A stretch of 64,000 nt of DNA from Streptomyces coacervatus (GTDB lineage: Bacteria > Actinomycetota > Actinomycetes > Streptomycetales > Streptomycetaceae), in contig NZ_JARHTP010000002.1 in assembly GCF_029223485.1 (NCBI RefSeq), positions 496,001 through 560,000 of the forward strand. Reading direction: 5' to 3'. Each line of letters opens with the position of its first letter. Within the stretch, counting starts at the first letter, position 1. Positions 41,801 through 56,800 of this stretch are shown here, in pieces. The notes under the pieces were generated by a model. The model made no database searches, had not been told where the DNA came from, and worked only from the letters and a program-made list of their open reading frames with translations. Both the position numbers and the translations under genes were made by a program.

Positions 41801-44800
41801 CCCCGACACCGCCTCCACCACACCTGTCTGGGCCAACTCCACCCGCACCGGCAACGTGTTGATGAAGGGGCCGACGACTCGGTCCGCGCCGGCGCCGGCG
41901 TTCATGCGCCCGAACAGCACCGTCCCGAACACCACGTCCGAACGCCCCGACACCGCTCCCAACACCCGCGCCCACGCCACATGGAACAGCGTCGCCGGAC
42001 TCACCCCAAGACGCCGTGCCAAGCCCCGTACCGCGGCCACCACCGGCGCCCGCACCGGCAGTTGCGCCCGCACCGCACCCGCACCATCACCATGCACATC
42101 CACCAGCCCGTACGGCGCCGTCGGCTCCTCCACATCGCCCAACAGCCCCGCGAAATACCGCTCGTGCTCCGCCCGCTCCACCCCACCACGCGCCTGCGCC
42201 ACGAAATCCCGGAACGGCAACGGCCGGGCCAACTCCCCACCACGCCCCGCCAGAATCGCCCGCACTTCTCCCAGCAGCACGTCCATGGCCGTGTGGTCGC
42301 GAACCATCTGGTGGATACGGAGAGACGCCAGCCAGCGGCCGTCGCCTTCTGGATGTGCGGCGATGTGCAGGTCCAACAGGGGTGCCCGGGTCACATCCAT
42401 CGTCGACCCGGCCGCCCGCAACAGCTGCTGCACCGGATCCGGTCCCGACTCCAGCGCCACCTCGCGCACCGGCAGCACCGCCGCACGCGCCACCACCTGC
42501 ACCGGCTCCCGCAATCCCTCCCACACCACCGCCGTGCGGTAGATGTCATGCCGGTCCACCACCTGCTGCAACGCAGCGGCAAACCCGCCCACCCGGGCAC
42601 GCGAGTCGAACTCCAGGACCACCGGCATGACATACACATCTCGTGCGCCTGCGTCTGTCATCAGGTGGTGGAAGAGGATGCCCTCCTGCAGGGGCGCCAG
42701 CGGATAGATGTCCGCGACATTGCCCGCCCCACCCTCGACCGTGGCCACCACGGTGTCGATCTCGTCCTCGTCCAGCTCCACCAGCGGCAGCATCTCCGGA
42801 GTGATCACCTCCGTACCCACCGGGATACGGTTTTCCGGCACCACCACCTGCTCCGCACCCGCCGCAGCCGCCAGGCTGGCCACGGTCGGCGTCTCGAAGA
42901 GCGTCCGTACGGAGAGCGAGACTCCACGCGGCCGCAGCAACTCCACAAGGCGTACGGCAAGCAGAGAATGCCCTCCGAGTTCGAAGAAGTCGTCGTCGAC
43001 ACTCACCGTCGGCACTCCTAGAACCTCCGCGAACGCGGCGCACAGGATCTCCTCCTGCGCCGTGCTCGGACCGCGGCCGCCGATGGTGACCGTGCCCGCG
43101 TGGTCCGGTGCCGGCAGCGCCTTGCGATCCAGCTTGCCGTTGCCGGTCAGGGGCACTGCATCGAGTACCACCACCGCCGACGGCACCATGTGCTCGGGCA
43201 GGCGCTCGCCCGCGTACCGGCGCACCAGCGCCGGCAGGCCTTCGCCACCGTCCTGGTCCTCGGGGACGACGTAGGCGACCAGGCGCCGGTCGCCCGGGGT
43301 GTCCTCGCGGGCGATCACGGCCGCCTGGCGTACGGCAGGGTGCGCGGCGACAACCGTCTGTACCTCGCCCGGCTCGATCCGGAAGCCGCGGATCTTCACC
43401 TGCTCATCCGCACGACCCGCGAACACCAGCTGCCCGTCCGCCGTCCATCGCACCCGGTCCCCGGTGCGATACATCCGCTCGCCGATGGCGAACGGGCAGG
43501 CCACAAAGCGCTCCGCGGACAGCCCCGCCCTGCCCACATAGCCACGGGCCAGCTGTGCCCCGGCGACGTACAACTCGCCATTCGTGCCCGGCGCCACCGG
43601 CCGCAGTCGTTCATCCAGCGCATAGGCCCGCGTATTGCCCACCGGCCTTCCCAGCGGCACCACCCCGTCGGCCACCACCTCGGCCGTCAGCCGGCCGGTG
43701 GCCACTCCGATCGTGGTCTCGGTCGGGCCGTAGTGGTTGAACACCGCCCGCTCACCCGCGGCCGCCAGCAACCCCTCCGTCCAGGCAGGAGACGCCGCCT
43801 CCCCGCCCAGGACCAGCGCGCGCTGCGGAAGCACCCTTTCCAGCCCGCCGACCGCGCCGAGTGCCGCCAGATGCGAGGGCACGGCCTTCAGGTGGTCGAT
43901 GCCATGCGCCGCCAGGTACTCGGCCACCGCCGTCGCATCCACCGCCGCCTCGGCGGGCAGTACATGCAACTCGCCGCCTGTGGTCAGGCAGCCGAACACG
44001 ACGGTGTTACCCAGGTCCGTCGCCTGCCCCTGCAGGACCGCATACCGGGCGCCCGGCCGGCCGAGACCCAGCTCGCCCGGCACACATGCCACGTAGTTGG
44101 TCAGTCCGCGGTGGGTCACCGCCACGCCCTTGGGCCGGCCCGTCGAACCCGACGTGTAGATGACGTACGCCAATTGCTCCGGCGCCACCGGGACCGCCGG
44201 CGGCGTGGTCGGCAGCATCGCCAGCGCCGCGCGCGTCGCCGTGGCATCCACCTCCACCGTCACCAGCCGCCCCACCGGCAGCTCCTCCAGCAGTTCCTCC
44301 GTGCCCACCAGCACCGCCGCCCGGCTGTCGGCCAGCATGAACGCGATCCGCTCCGCCGGATACTCCGGATCGACCGGCACATACGCCGCCCCCGCCTTCC
44401 ACACCCCCAAGATCGCCACAATCATGTCCACCCCGCGCGGCAGACACAGTCCCACCACCGACTCCGCCCCCACACCGCGACCGATCAGCGCATGCGCCAG
44501 CTGATTCGCCCGCGCATCCAGCTCGGCATACGTCAGCTTGTTGCCCTCGCACACGACCGCGGCCGCATCCGGCGTCCGCGCCACCTGCGCCTCGAACAAC
44601 CCCGCCACCGATACCGGCGCGACATCCACACCCGTGTCGTTCCACTCGCTCAACACCCGCCTGCGCTCGCTCGGCTCGAGTACGGGCACCGTGCTCACCC
44701 GGGTAGCGAGATCATCCGCCAGCGCCTCAAGGACTCGTGTCCAACGCTCCGCGATCCGCTCGACCGACTCGGCGTCGAATACGTCGGCCGCTCCCGTGAG

Positions 44801-47800
44801 CGAACCCAGGAGGCCTGCGGGCCGACCTTCGCTGTCGAAGACCTCCCCGATCAGCAGATCGAGGTCGAACTTCGCCAACGGCGAGCCCGCCGCCATGCCC
44901 TTGATCTGCACGCTCGGCAGGTCGATGCCGCCGGTGTTCTGGAAGGTGAGCACGACCTGGAACAACGGGTGCCGGGCCAGCGAGCGGGCCGGTGCCAGTT
45001 CCTCCACCAGCCGCTCGAACGGCACGTCCTGATGCGCGAAGGCGGCCAGGCTCGTCTCCCGCACCCGCTCCAGCACCTGCCCGAGCGTGGGATCGCCGGA
45101 CAGGTCGGTCCGTACGACCAGGGTGTTCACGAAGCATCCGACGAGATCGTCCAAGGCCTCGTCGGTCCGCCCGGCGATGGCCGACCCGACCGGGATGTCG
45201 TCGCCGGCGCCCAGCCTCGACAGCAGTACGGCCAGACCCGCCTGCAACACCATGTACAGGGTCACGCCCTGCTCCCGCGCCCTCTCCACCAGCCGCTGAT
45301 GCAGCTCACCGGGGATCTGAAGGGACACCGCCGTACCGCGGTGGCTGGCCACGGCCGGACGTGGCCGGTCGAACGGCAACGCCAGCTCCTCCGGCGCCCC
45401 GTCCAACGCCGCCCGCCAGTAGGCCACTTGCTGCGCCATGACGCTGTCGGGGTCATCCTGGTCGCCCAGCAACTCCCGCTGCCACAACGCGTAGTCCGCG
45501 TACTGCACCGGCAACGCCGACCAGTGCGGCTCACGACCCTCCTGACGCGCGGCGTACGCGGCCGAGACATCCCGGGCCAGGGGCCCCATCGACCAGCCGT
45601 CCCAAGCGATGTGATGCACCACGAACACCAGCACATGCTGCTCAGGCCCGGTGGCGAAGAGCCACGCCCGCACCGGCGTCTCGGCCGCCAGATCGAACTC
45701 GTACCCCGACGCCCGCCCGATGGCGGCCGCCAACTCGTCCTCCGCGACCTCCACCACCTGCAGGTCCCACACCAAGTCCTGGACCTCGATGATCTGTTGG
45801 TAAGGCTCTCCGTCCAAAACCCCGAACCGGGTACGCAACACCTCGTGCCGGCCCAGCACATCCCGCAGCGCCGCATTCAACGCCACCGGATCAACGTCTC
45901 CCGACAACCGCAACGCCACCGGCAGGTTGTAGACCGCACTGGGCCCCTCCAACTGCCCTATGAACCAGAGCCGTTGCTGCGCATACGACAACGGCACCTG
46001 CTCCGGCCGCTCCCGCACCACCAACGCCGACCGCGCCCCACCCGCTTCCGTCAGCCGCCCCGCCAAGGCCGCCGGCGTCGACGCCTCGAACAACAGCCGG
46101 AGGGGAAGTTCGACGCCCAGGACGGTGCGGATACGGCTGACCAGCCGCATCGCGAGGAGGGAGTGGCCGCCGAGGCGGAAGAAGTCGTCATCCACCCCGA
46201 AGGCCTCCACGCCCAGGACATGGGCGAAGGCGCCGCAGAGCAACTCCTCCTGCACCGTGGCCGGTTCCCGGTTCGTGCCAACGGCCGGGTCTGGGGCGGG
46301 CAGAGCCCTGCGGTCGAGCTTGCCGTTGGCGGTGACCGGCAGCGCGTCGAGCACCATGACAGCCGACGGGACCATGTACTCCGGCAGCCCGGCGGCTGCG
46401 AACTGCCGTACCGTCTCGCCCAGTCCGGCACTCGCACCTGTCACCGGCACGACGTAAGCGACCAGCCGCTGGTCACCCGGAACATCCTCACGCACGATCA
46501 CCGTCGCCTGCCCGACCTGCGGATGCATGGCGATGACTGCCTGTACCTCGCCCGGCTCGATCCGGAAGCCCCGGATCTTCACCTGGTCATCCGCACGCCC
46601 CAGATACTCCACCTGCCCGGCCGCACTCCACCGAGCCACATCGCCGGTGCGATACAGCCGTTCGCCCACCCCGAACGGCGACGCCACAAACCGCTCCGCG
46701 GTCAGCCCCGGACGGCCCGCATAACCCCGCGCCAGCTGCACCCCGGCCAGATACAGCTCACCGGCCACACCCACCGGCACCGGCATCAGACGCGCATCCA
46801 GGACGTAGACGCGGGTGTTGGCCACCGGCACACCGATCGGCACCGGCCCGCTGTCCTGGCCGGGCACACACCGCCACGCCGTCACATCCACCGACGCCTC
46901 CGTCGGCCCGTACAGGTTGTGCAGCTCCGTCCCCGGACCGAACACCTCGAAGAAGCGCTCCTGCACCGCAAGGCCCAGCGCCTCGCCCGAACACACCACC
47001 CGCCGCAGACTCCCGCAGCCCCCCGCCGCCGGCTCCGCCACAAACACCTCCAGCATCGACGGCACAAAATGCACCGTCGACACCCGCTGCACCTCCATCA
47101 GTTCCGCCAGATACTGCGGATCCCGATGCCCGCCCGGCCGCGCCACCACCATGGTCGCGCCCTGCACCAACGGCCAGAACAACTCCCACACCGACACATC
47201 GAAACCGAACGGCGTCTTGTGCAACACCCGCTCACCCGCCGCCAGACCGAACCGCTCCTGCATCCACCCCAACCGGTTCACAATCCCCGCATGCGACGTC
47301 ACCACACCCTTCGGCCGACCCGTCGACCCGGAGGTGAAGATGAGGTACGCAGCAGACCCGGCATCCACCACCACCCCCGGCGATGTCCCCGGCACGTCCT
47401 CCAGACCCGGGTCATCCACAAACACCCGCACCAGACCCTCCGGCAGCACACCGGCCAGCCCACTCGCCGTAACCGCACACACCGCACCGGCATCCGCGAC
47501 CATCACCGCCAGCCGCTCCACCGGCAGCTCCGGATCCAACGGCACATACGCCCCACCCGCCTTGAGCACCGCGAGCAGCGCCACCACCAAATCCACCGAA
47601 CGCTCCAGACACACCCCCACCACCGACTCCACACCCACACCCCCAGCCATCAGACGACGCGCCAGCCGATTCGCCCGCACATCGAGCTGCGCATACGTCA
47701 ACTCCACCCCGTCACACACCACCGCCACCGCACCCGGACTCCGCCCCACCTGCACCTCGAACAACCCATGCAATGTCCCCACCGGCAGCTCGACCACCGT

Positions 47801-50800
47801 GTCATTCCACTCCCCCACCACCCGCCACCGCTCGATGTCACCCATGACATCAACGCCATGAAGCGGCACATCGGGATCGCCGGCTAGCGCCTCAAGAACC
47901 CGCACCCAGCCCGCAGCCATCCGCTCCACCGACCCGGCATCGAAGAGATCCGCCGCACCGATCAGTGCACCGCGGAGCCCGGCGGGACTCCCCTGAGCAT
48001 CGACGACCTCGGCGATGGTCAGATCGAGGTCGAACCGTGCCATCGGAGTGCCGTTGGCCAGGCCGTCGGTGTGAGCTCCTGGCAGGTCGAGGGTGGCGCG
48101 GTCGGTGTTCTGAAGCGTCAGCATGACCTGGAACAGGGGGTGGCGGGCCAGCGAGCGGACCGGTGACAGTTCCTCCACCAGCCGCTCGAACGGCACGTCC
48201 TGATGCGAGAGCGCCGCCACGCTCGTCTCCCGCACTCGCGCCAGCAGCTGCGTGAAGGTGGGGTCACCCGTCAGGTCGGCGCGGACCACGACGGTGTTCA
48301 CGAAGAACCCGACCAGCTCATCCAGTGCCTCGTCGGTGCGTCCGGCGGTGGCGGACCCGATCGGGATGTCGGTGCCCGCGCCCAGCCGTGACAGCAACAC
48401 CGCCAACGCCGCCTGCAACACCATGTACAACGTGACGCCCTGCTCCCGCGCCACCTCCACCAGCCGCCGATGCAACCCGGCCGACACCTCCAACGGCACC
48501 CCCACACCCCGATGACTGGCCACCGCCGGACGCGGCCGGTCGAACGGCAACACCAACTCCTCCGGCGCCCCCTCCAACGCCCCCCGCCAATACCCCACCT
48601 GCCCGGCCAACACACTGCCCGGATCGTCCCCATCCCCCAGCAACTCCCGCTGCCACAACGCATAGTCCGCGTACTGCACCGCCAACGCATCCCACGCCGG
48701 CGTATGGCCGGTCCTACGGGCCGCGTATGCCGTCGAGATGTCCCGCGCCAGCGGTCCCATGGACCAGCCGTCCCCTGCCACGTGATGCACCACCAGTACC
48801 AGCACGTGCGCCTCAGGACCGGTGGTGAACAGCCATGCCTTGATGGGCACTTCGGTCGCAAGGTCAAAGGTGCATGCCGCCGCTCGCCCGATGGCGGCGG
48901 CCAGTTCCTCCTCCGCGACCTGGACCGTCTCCAGGTCCCACTGGAGCTCCGGGAGCTCCACGATCTGCTGGTACGGCTCGCCGTCGGCCACCCCGATCAC
49001 CGTGCGCAGCACCTCGTGGCGACCCACCACATCCCGCAGCGCCGCGTTCAACGCGCCCGCGTCCACCGCCCCCGACAACCGCAACGCGACGGGCAGGTTG
49101 TAGACCGGACTCGGGCCCTCCAACTGCCCGACGAACCACAGTCGTTGCTGCGCATACGACAACGGCACCCGCTCCGGCCGCTCCCGCACCACCAACGCCG
49201 ACCGCGCACTCCCCGCCTCCGTCAACCGCCCCGCCAACGCCGCCGGCGTCGAGGCCTCGAACAACACCCGGAGGGGAAGTTCCACCCCCAACACGCTTCG
49301 TATCCGGCTCACCAGCCGCACCGCCAGCAGCGAGTGTCCGCCCGACCGGAAGAAGTCGTCATCGACGCCGAACCCCGCCAGCCCCAGCACCTGTGCGAAG
49401 GCGCCGCAGAGCAGCTCCTCCTGTACCGTGGCCGGGCCTCGACCCGTGCCGGACTCCTGACCGTGGGCGGGCATCGGCAACGCCTGGCGATCGACCTTTC
49501 CGTTCGCGGTCAACGGCAGCGCGTCCAGTACCACCACCGCCGACGGCACCATGTACTCCGGCAACCGCTCGGCCACGAATTGCCGTACCGGCTCCGACAG
49601 TCCCGCGGCCGTGCTTTGCGCCTCCTTCGCCACCACATAGGCCACCAGCCGTATGTCCGCCGGCACGTCCTCCCGCGCCACCACCGCCACTTGGTCCACC
49701 CCCGGATGCAAGGCGACGACCGTCTGCACCTCACCCGGCTCGATCCGGAACCCCCGGATCTTCACCTGCTCGTCCGCACGCCCCACGAACACCAGCCGGC
49801 CGTCGCCACCCCACCGCACACGGTCCCCGGTGCGGTACATCCGCTCACCCGTCCCGAACGGACATGCCACAAACCGCTCGGCCGACAGTCCCGCCCGCCC
49901 CGCATAACCCCGCGCCAACCCCGCACCAGCGACGTACAACTCACCCGCCACACCCACCGGCACCGGGGACAGCGCATCGTCCAGAACGAACACCCGCGTG
50001 TTGTCCAACGGCCGCCCGATCGGCGGGTCTGTGTCATCAGCGCCCGCCGACCCGTCCACCCGTGCCGCCGTCGACCAGATCGTGGTCTCCGTCGGCCCGT
50101 ACAGGTTCGTCGTCTCGCCCAGCGCGCTCATCGTTTCCGCCAGCGGCGCAGGGAGCGCCTCGCCACCGACGAGCAGCCGCATCTCCGGCAGCCCGGTGTC
50201 GGCCTCCGACAGCTCAGCGAGCACGGCCCGCCAGAGTGACGGAGTCGCCTGCATGATCGTCGCGCCGCTCCTGCGCAGCAGAGCGACCAGTTCCACCGGG
50301 TCGACGACCACGTCCCGCGGTGCCGGCACCAGCCGCGCGCCGCTGATCAGCGGCAGGTACAGCTCAAGGGCGGCGATGTCGAACGACACGGTGGTGACCC
50401 CGACCCACACGTCCTGCTCGGTGAGCGGAAAGCGCACGCCCATGTCGTTCAGGAAGTTCAGCAGACTTCCGTGCGACACCACCACGCCCTTCGGCCGGCC
50501 CGTCGAGCCCGAGGTGTAGATGACGTACGCCGCATGTTCATGACGCAGTGCCACACCGGGAGAGCTCGCCGACTCCTCCGCGAGCGCAGCCACCGTCTCC
50601 GGATCGTCGAGCACCACCGCGGACACACCGTCGGGCAGCGCAGCGGCCAGTCCCGACGTGGTCACCGCGTACTCGACACCGGCATCCGCCAGTACGAACG
50701 CCACGCGCTCCGCCGGATACCCGGGGTCCACCGGAAGATAGGCCGCCCCCGCCTTCCACACGCCCAGGAGTGCGACCACCAGGTCGGCCGAACGTCCCAA

Positions 50801-53800
50801 CAGCACAGGAACGATCGACTCCGGCCCGACCCCCGCGGCCATCAGGCGATGGGCCAGCCGATTCGCCCGCGCCTCCAACTCCCCATACGTCAGCTCGCCC
50901 CCGTCGCACTCGACTGCCACCGCATCCGGGGTCCGCGCCGCCTGCGCCTCGAACAGCTCCGGCACCAGGTTGCGGGGCAGCGCGACGGCCGTGTCGTTCC
51001 ACTGTTCCAGCACCCTGCGACGCTCGGTGTCGTCCATGACGTCGACGTCATGAAGCGGCAGGTCGGTGTCGGTGTCCAGTGCCTCGCCCAGCGCGGTCGT
51101 CAGGTTCTCCACCGCGGTGTGCAGCAGTTCGCACACGGCCTTCGAGTCGGCTGGGGCCAGCGCATCGACCGTCAGCCAGAGTCCCGTTCCGTCGTCGTCG
51201 ATCGCGACGCTCAGCGGGTAGTTGGTGCGCTCCTGCTTGTAGCGGGTCCTGATCCCTTCGACCCGCTTCTCGTCGGTTTCCTGGGCGGCGTTGTGCCGGT
51301 AGTTGAAGAGGGAGGTGAACAGCGGTGTGTTGGCCGGCACCCCACTGACCTGCTGGGCCAGCGTCAACGGAGCATGCTCATGCTCCAGCAGCGCGGCCAG
51401 CTGACCACGCATCCCCGACACCGCCTCCACCACACCCGTCCCCGCCAACCCCACCCGCACCGGCAAAGTGTTGATGAACAACCCCGCCACCCGGTCCGCA
51501 CCCGCACCCGCATTCATCCGCCCGAACAACACCGTCCCGAACACCACATCCGAACGCCCCGACACCGCTCCCAACACCCGCGCCCACGCCACATGGAACA
51601 GCGTCGCCGGACTCACCCCAAGGCGTCGTGCCAAGCCCCGTACCGCGGCCACCACCGGCGCCCGCACCGGCAGCTGCGCCCGCACCGCACCCACACCATC
51701 ACCATGCACATCCACCAGCCCGTACGGAGCCGTCGGCTCCACCACATCGCCCAACAGCCCCGCGAAATACCGCTCATGCTCCGACCGCTCCACCCCACCC
51801 CGCGCCTGCGCCACGAAGTCCCGGAACGGCAACGGATCCGCCAACTCCCCACCACGCCCCGCCAAGATCATGCGTGCCTCGTTCAGCACCACATCCATCC
51901 CGGTGTGGTCCTGCACCAGGTGATGCATCCGCAGCAGCACCAACCAGCGGCCGTCGCCCTCCGGATGCGCGGCGATGTGGAGGTCCATCAGGGGTGCCCG
52001 GGTCACGTCCATCGTCGCCCCGGCCGCCCGCAACAACTGCCGTACCGGATCCGGTCCCGACTCCAGCGCCACCTCCCGCACCGACAGCACCGCCGCACGC
52101 GCCACCACCTGCACCGGCTCCCGCAACCCCTCCCACACCACCGCCGTGCGGTAGATGTCATGCCGGTCCACCACCTGCTGCAACGCAGCGGCAAACCCGC
52201 CCACCCGGGCACGCGAGTCCAACTCCAGCACCGCCGGCATGACATAGGCGTCATCGCCGCCCGTCCCCGCCATCAGATGGTGGAAGAGGATGCCCTCCTG
52301 CAGGGGCGCCAGCGGATAGATGTCCGCGACATTGCCCGCCCCGCCCTCGACCGCTGCGACGACCGTGTCGATCTCGTCCTCGTCCAGCTCCACCAGCGGC
52401 AGCATCTCCGGAGTGATCACCTCCGTACCCGCCGGGATACGGTTCTCCGGCACCACCACCCGCTCCGCACCCGCCGCACCCGCCAGCCCCGCCACCGTCG
52501 GCGTCTCGAACAGAGCCCGCACGGGCAGGGAAACACCGCGCCCGCGCAGCAGCTCCACCAGGCGTACTGCGAGCAGGGAGTGCCCGCCGAGCGCGAAGAA
52601 GTCGTCGTCCATGCCGACGCTGTCCAGGCCCAGGACTTCGGCGAACGCCGTGCACAGCAGGCTTTCGCGGGGTGTTGACGGTTCCCGGCCCACTCCGGCC
52701 GCGTACTCCGGTGCCGGGAGGGCTTTGCGGTCCAGCTTTCCGTTGATGGTCAGCGGGAGAGCGTCCAGCACCACCACCGCCGACGGCACCATGTATTCGG
52801 GCAGCAGCTCGCCCACGAACTGACGCAGCAGCGCCGACAGGCCCTCCTCGACCTCCCCTTCCTCGGGGACGACGTAGGCGACCAGGCGTTTGTCGCCCGG
52901 GGTGTCCTCACGCACCACGACCGCCGCCTGCGCAAGCGCCGGATACGCCGCGACAGCGGCCTGCACCTCGCCCGGCTCGATCCGGAACCCCCGGATCTTC
53001 ACCTGCGCGTCCGCCCGCCCCGCGAACACCAGCTGCCCATCAGCCGTCCACCGCACCCGGTCCCCGGTGCGATACATCCGCTCACCGCCGGCAAACGGGC
53101 AAGCCACAAACCGCTCCGCCGTCAACCCGGCCCGCCCCGCATACCCGCGCGCCAACCCCGCACCCGCGATGTACAACTCGCCCACCACGCCCACCGGCAC
53201 CGGGCAGAGCGCATCGTCGAGGACGTACAGCCGTGTGTTGGCAACCGGAGCACCGAACGGAACCGGCCCTTCCCTTTGCGGTTCCACCTGGCCGGCCGCG
53301 ACCATGACGGTTGCTTCGGTCGGCCCGTAGGTGTTCACCAGTCGGCGCCCGGCAGCCCAGGTCCCCGCCGCCTGTGCGCTGATGGCCTCGGCGCCCACCA
53401 CCAGGGTGCGTATGCCGGCCAGGTCTGCCGGGGTCAGTACGCCCAGCAGCGAGGGCACCACGCTCGCCACCTGTACGTCGGCCGACTCGACCAGCGCGCG
53501 CAGCAGCGCCGGTTCGGCGCGCTCCGCCGCACCCGCCACCACGAGTCGCGCCCCCGCGGACAAGGCCACGGCCACGTCCAGCACCGACGCGTCGAAGCTG
53601 AACGAAGCGAACTGCAGCACTCCGACGCCCGGGCCCGCCCCGAAGACCGGCCGGAACGCCGCTGCGGCATTGGCCAGGGAACGGTGGCTGACGGCAACTC
53701 CCTTCGGGCGGCCTGTCGACCCCGAGGTGTAGATGACGTACGCCAGCTGCCCGGCGGCCTCCTTCACCGACACGGGGCTCGCAGGCTGCGCGACCGACGC

Positions 53801-56800
53801 CGGATCGTCCAGGGCGACGACCGGCAGGTCGGCCGGAAGCGAGTCGGATCCCGCCTTCGTCACGGCGCACACCGCGCCTGCGTCCGCGAGCATGAAGGCG
53901 ACCCGCTCGGCCGGCAGCCCGGGATCCACCGGCACGTACGCGGCACCGGCCATCCATACGCCGACGATCGCCGTCACCATGTCCACGCCGCGCGGCAGGC
54001 TCAGAGCCACGACGGACTCCGGGCCCACTCCCGACTGTCGCAGCAGAAGGGCCAGGCGATTCGCCTGCGCGACCAACATCCCGTACGAGAGCTCGGTCCC
54101 GTCGCAGATCACGGCCGTCGCCTCGGGGGTGCGAGCGGCGTGGGCGGCGATCAGCTGCGGAACGGAGTCGGCCGGGATCGCCGCCGCCGTGTCGTTCCAC
54201 TCCACCAGCGCTCGGTGACGCTCGTCGTCGTCGAGTACGTCGAAGCGGCTGACGGGCAGGTCCGGGTCGGCGGCAAGTGTCTCGAGGACGCGCGTCCAGC
54301 GCTTGGCGATGTGCTCCACCGACTCGGCGTCGAAGAGGTCCGCCGCACCGATCAGTGCGCCGCGGAGCCCTCCCGGACGCCCCTGGACGTCGAACTGCTC
54401 GTCCACCGTCAGGTCCAGGTCGAACCTGGCCACCGTCGCACCGCTCGTGGCCTCGTTGGCGTGACTGCGGGTGCGGGCTCCGGGGAGGTCGAGGGTGGCG
54501 CGGTCGGTGTTCTGCAGGGTCAGCATGACCTGGAAGAGGGGGTGGCGGGCCAGTGACCGGGCCGGTGCCAGTTCCTCCACCAGTCGCTCGAACGGCACGT
54601 CCTGATGCGACAGCGCCGCCACGCCCGTCTCCCGCACCCGCGCCAGCAGCTGCCCGAACGTCGGATCGCCCGACAGATCTGCGCGTACCACGACGGTGTT
54701 CACGAAGAACCCGACCAGCTCGTCCATCGCCTCATCGGTGCGCCCCGCCACCGCCCCACCGATCGGGATGTCACTGCCCGCTCCGAGCCGCGACAGCAGC
54801 ACCGCCAATGCCGCCTGCAACAGCATCGACAGCGTCACCCCGCGCTCACGGGCCACCTCCGCCAGCCGTTGATGCAACTCGGCCGGCACCTCCAGCGGCA
54901 CCCCCACCCCCCGATGACTGGCCACGGCAGGACGCGGCCGGTCGAACGGCAACGCCAGCTCCTCCGGCGCCCCGTCCAACGCCGTCCGCCAGTACGCCAC
55001 TTGCTGCGCCATGACACTGGCAGGATTGCCCGCATCCCCCAGCAACTCCCGCTGCCACAAGGCATAATCCGCGTACTGCACCGGCAGCGCAGCCCAGTTC
55101 GGCTCACGGCCCTCTCGACGCGCGGCGTACGCGGCCGAGACATCCCGGGCCAGGGGACCCATCGACCAGCCGTCCCCCGCCACGTGATGCACGACCAGAA
55201 CCAGCACGTGCGCCTCGGGACCGGCGGTGAACAGCCATGCCTTGACGGGCACTTCGTCGGCGAGATCAAAGGCATGCCCGGACGCCGCCGTCACCGCGGC
55301 CTGCAGCTCGTCGTCTGCGACCTCGACCACCTGCAGGTCCCAGGCCAGGTCCTGGACGTCGATGATCTGTTGGTACGGCTCGCCGTCCGCCACCCCGATC
55401 ACCGTACGCAGCACCTCGTGCCGATGCAGCACATCATGCAGCGCCGCATTCAACGCAACAGGATCAACGTCTCCCGACAACCGCAACGCCACCGGCAGGT
55501 TGTAGACCGCGCTGGGCCCCTCCAACTGCCCTATGAACCACAGCCGTTGCTGCGCATACGACAACGGCACCCGCTCCGGCCGCTCCCGCACCACCAACGC
55601 CGAGCGCGCCCCACCCGCCTCCGTCAGCCGCCCCGCCAAGGCCGCCGGCGTCGACGCCTCGAACAACAGCCGCAGCGGTACCTCCACTCCCAACACCGCG
55701 CGAATACGGCTCACCAACCGCACCGCCAACAGCGAATGGCCACCCAGCTGGAAGAAGTCCTCGTCAGCCCCGACCCCCTCCAGCCCCAGCACCTGCGCGA
55801 ACGCCCCGCACACCAGCTCCTCCCGCACCGTGGCCGGCCCCCGGCCGACCACCCCACCACCGCCGTACTCCGGTACCGGCAACGCCCGCCGATCCACCTT
55901 CCCGTTCGCCGTCAACGGCAACGCATCCAGCACCACCACTGCCGACGGCACCATGTACTCCGGCAGCCGTGCGCCCACCAACCCGCGTACCGCACCGGCC
56001 ACTTCGCCGCCGGGCCTGCCGCCGCCCACCACCACGTACGCCACCAGCCGCCTGTCCCCCGGCACGTCCTCCCGAGCCACCACCAGCGCCTGCTCCACCC
56101 CCGGGTGCGACGCCACCACCGCCTCCACCTCACCGGGCTCGATCCGGAACCCCCGGATCTTCACCTGCTCATCCGCACGCCCCGCGAACACCAACCGCCC
56201 GTCAGCCGTCCACCGCACCCGGTCCCCGGTCCGGTACATCCGCTCACCGTCGGCAAACGGACACGCCACAAACCGCTCCGCCGACAGTCCCGCCCGCCCC
56301 ACATAACCTCGCGCCAACCCCGCACCGGCGATGTACAACTCCCCCACCACACCCACCGGCACCGGGGACAGCGCATCGTCCAGAACGAACACCCGCGTGT
56401 TGTCCAACGGCCGCCCGATCGGCAGCACATCCGTGGTGACCTGCCGGGTCTCCAGCTGGGTCGCGCAGAGCGTCACCTCCGTCGGACCGTACAGGTGACG
56501 TACCGTCACATCAGGGCATGCGTGCAGCACCTGCCGCACCGACGCAGCGGGCACGAGATCGCCGCCCGTCAGGACCTCCTGCACGCCTTCGAAGCAGCCG
56601 GGGTCCTCCTGGGCCAGCACCCGCAGCAGCCCGGCGGTCACATGGACATGCGTCAGCCCGAAGGCGGCGATCAGCCCTCGCAGCCCTGCCGCGTCCATCT
56701 CCCGTTCCGGAGCCACGACCACACGGGCACCCGCGCACAGCGGTCCCCAGATCTCATAGGTCGAGGCATCGAACACGTGCGGCGCGTGAAAGAGCACCCG

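Noticed and set aside
39704..47887. Very long open frames on the plus strand (over 1,000 and over 1,500 codons) opposite the NRPS genes
   Set aside because: They are antisense shadows of NRPS coding DNA, rich in His/Arg/Pro, with repeated nonsense peptides matching the NRPS repeats and no family resemblance.
53580..54100. Naming the substrate of NRPS3 module 2
   Set aside because: The code DALSVGTVMK matches nothing I can recall with confidence; any name would be a guess.
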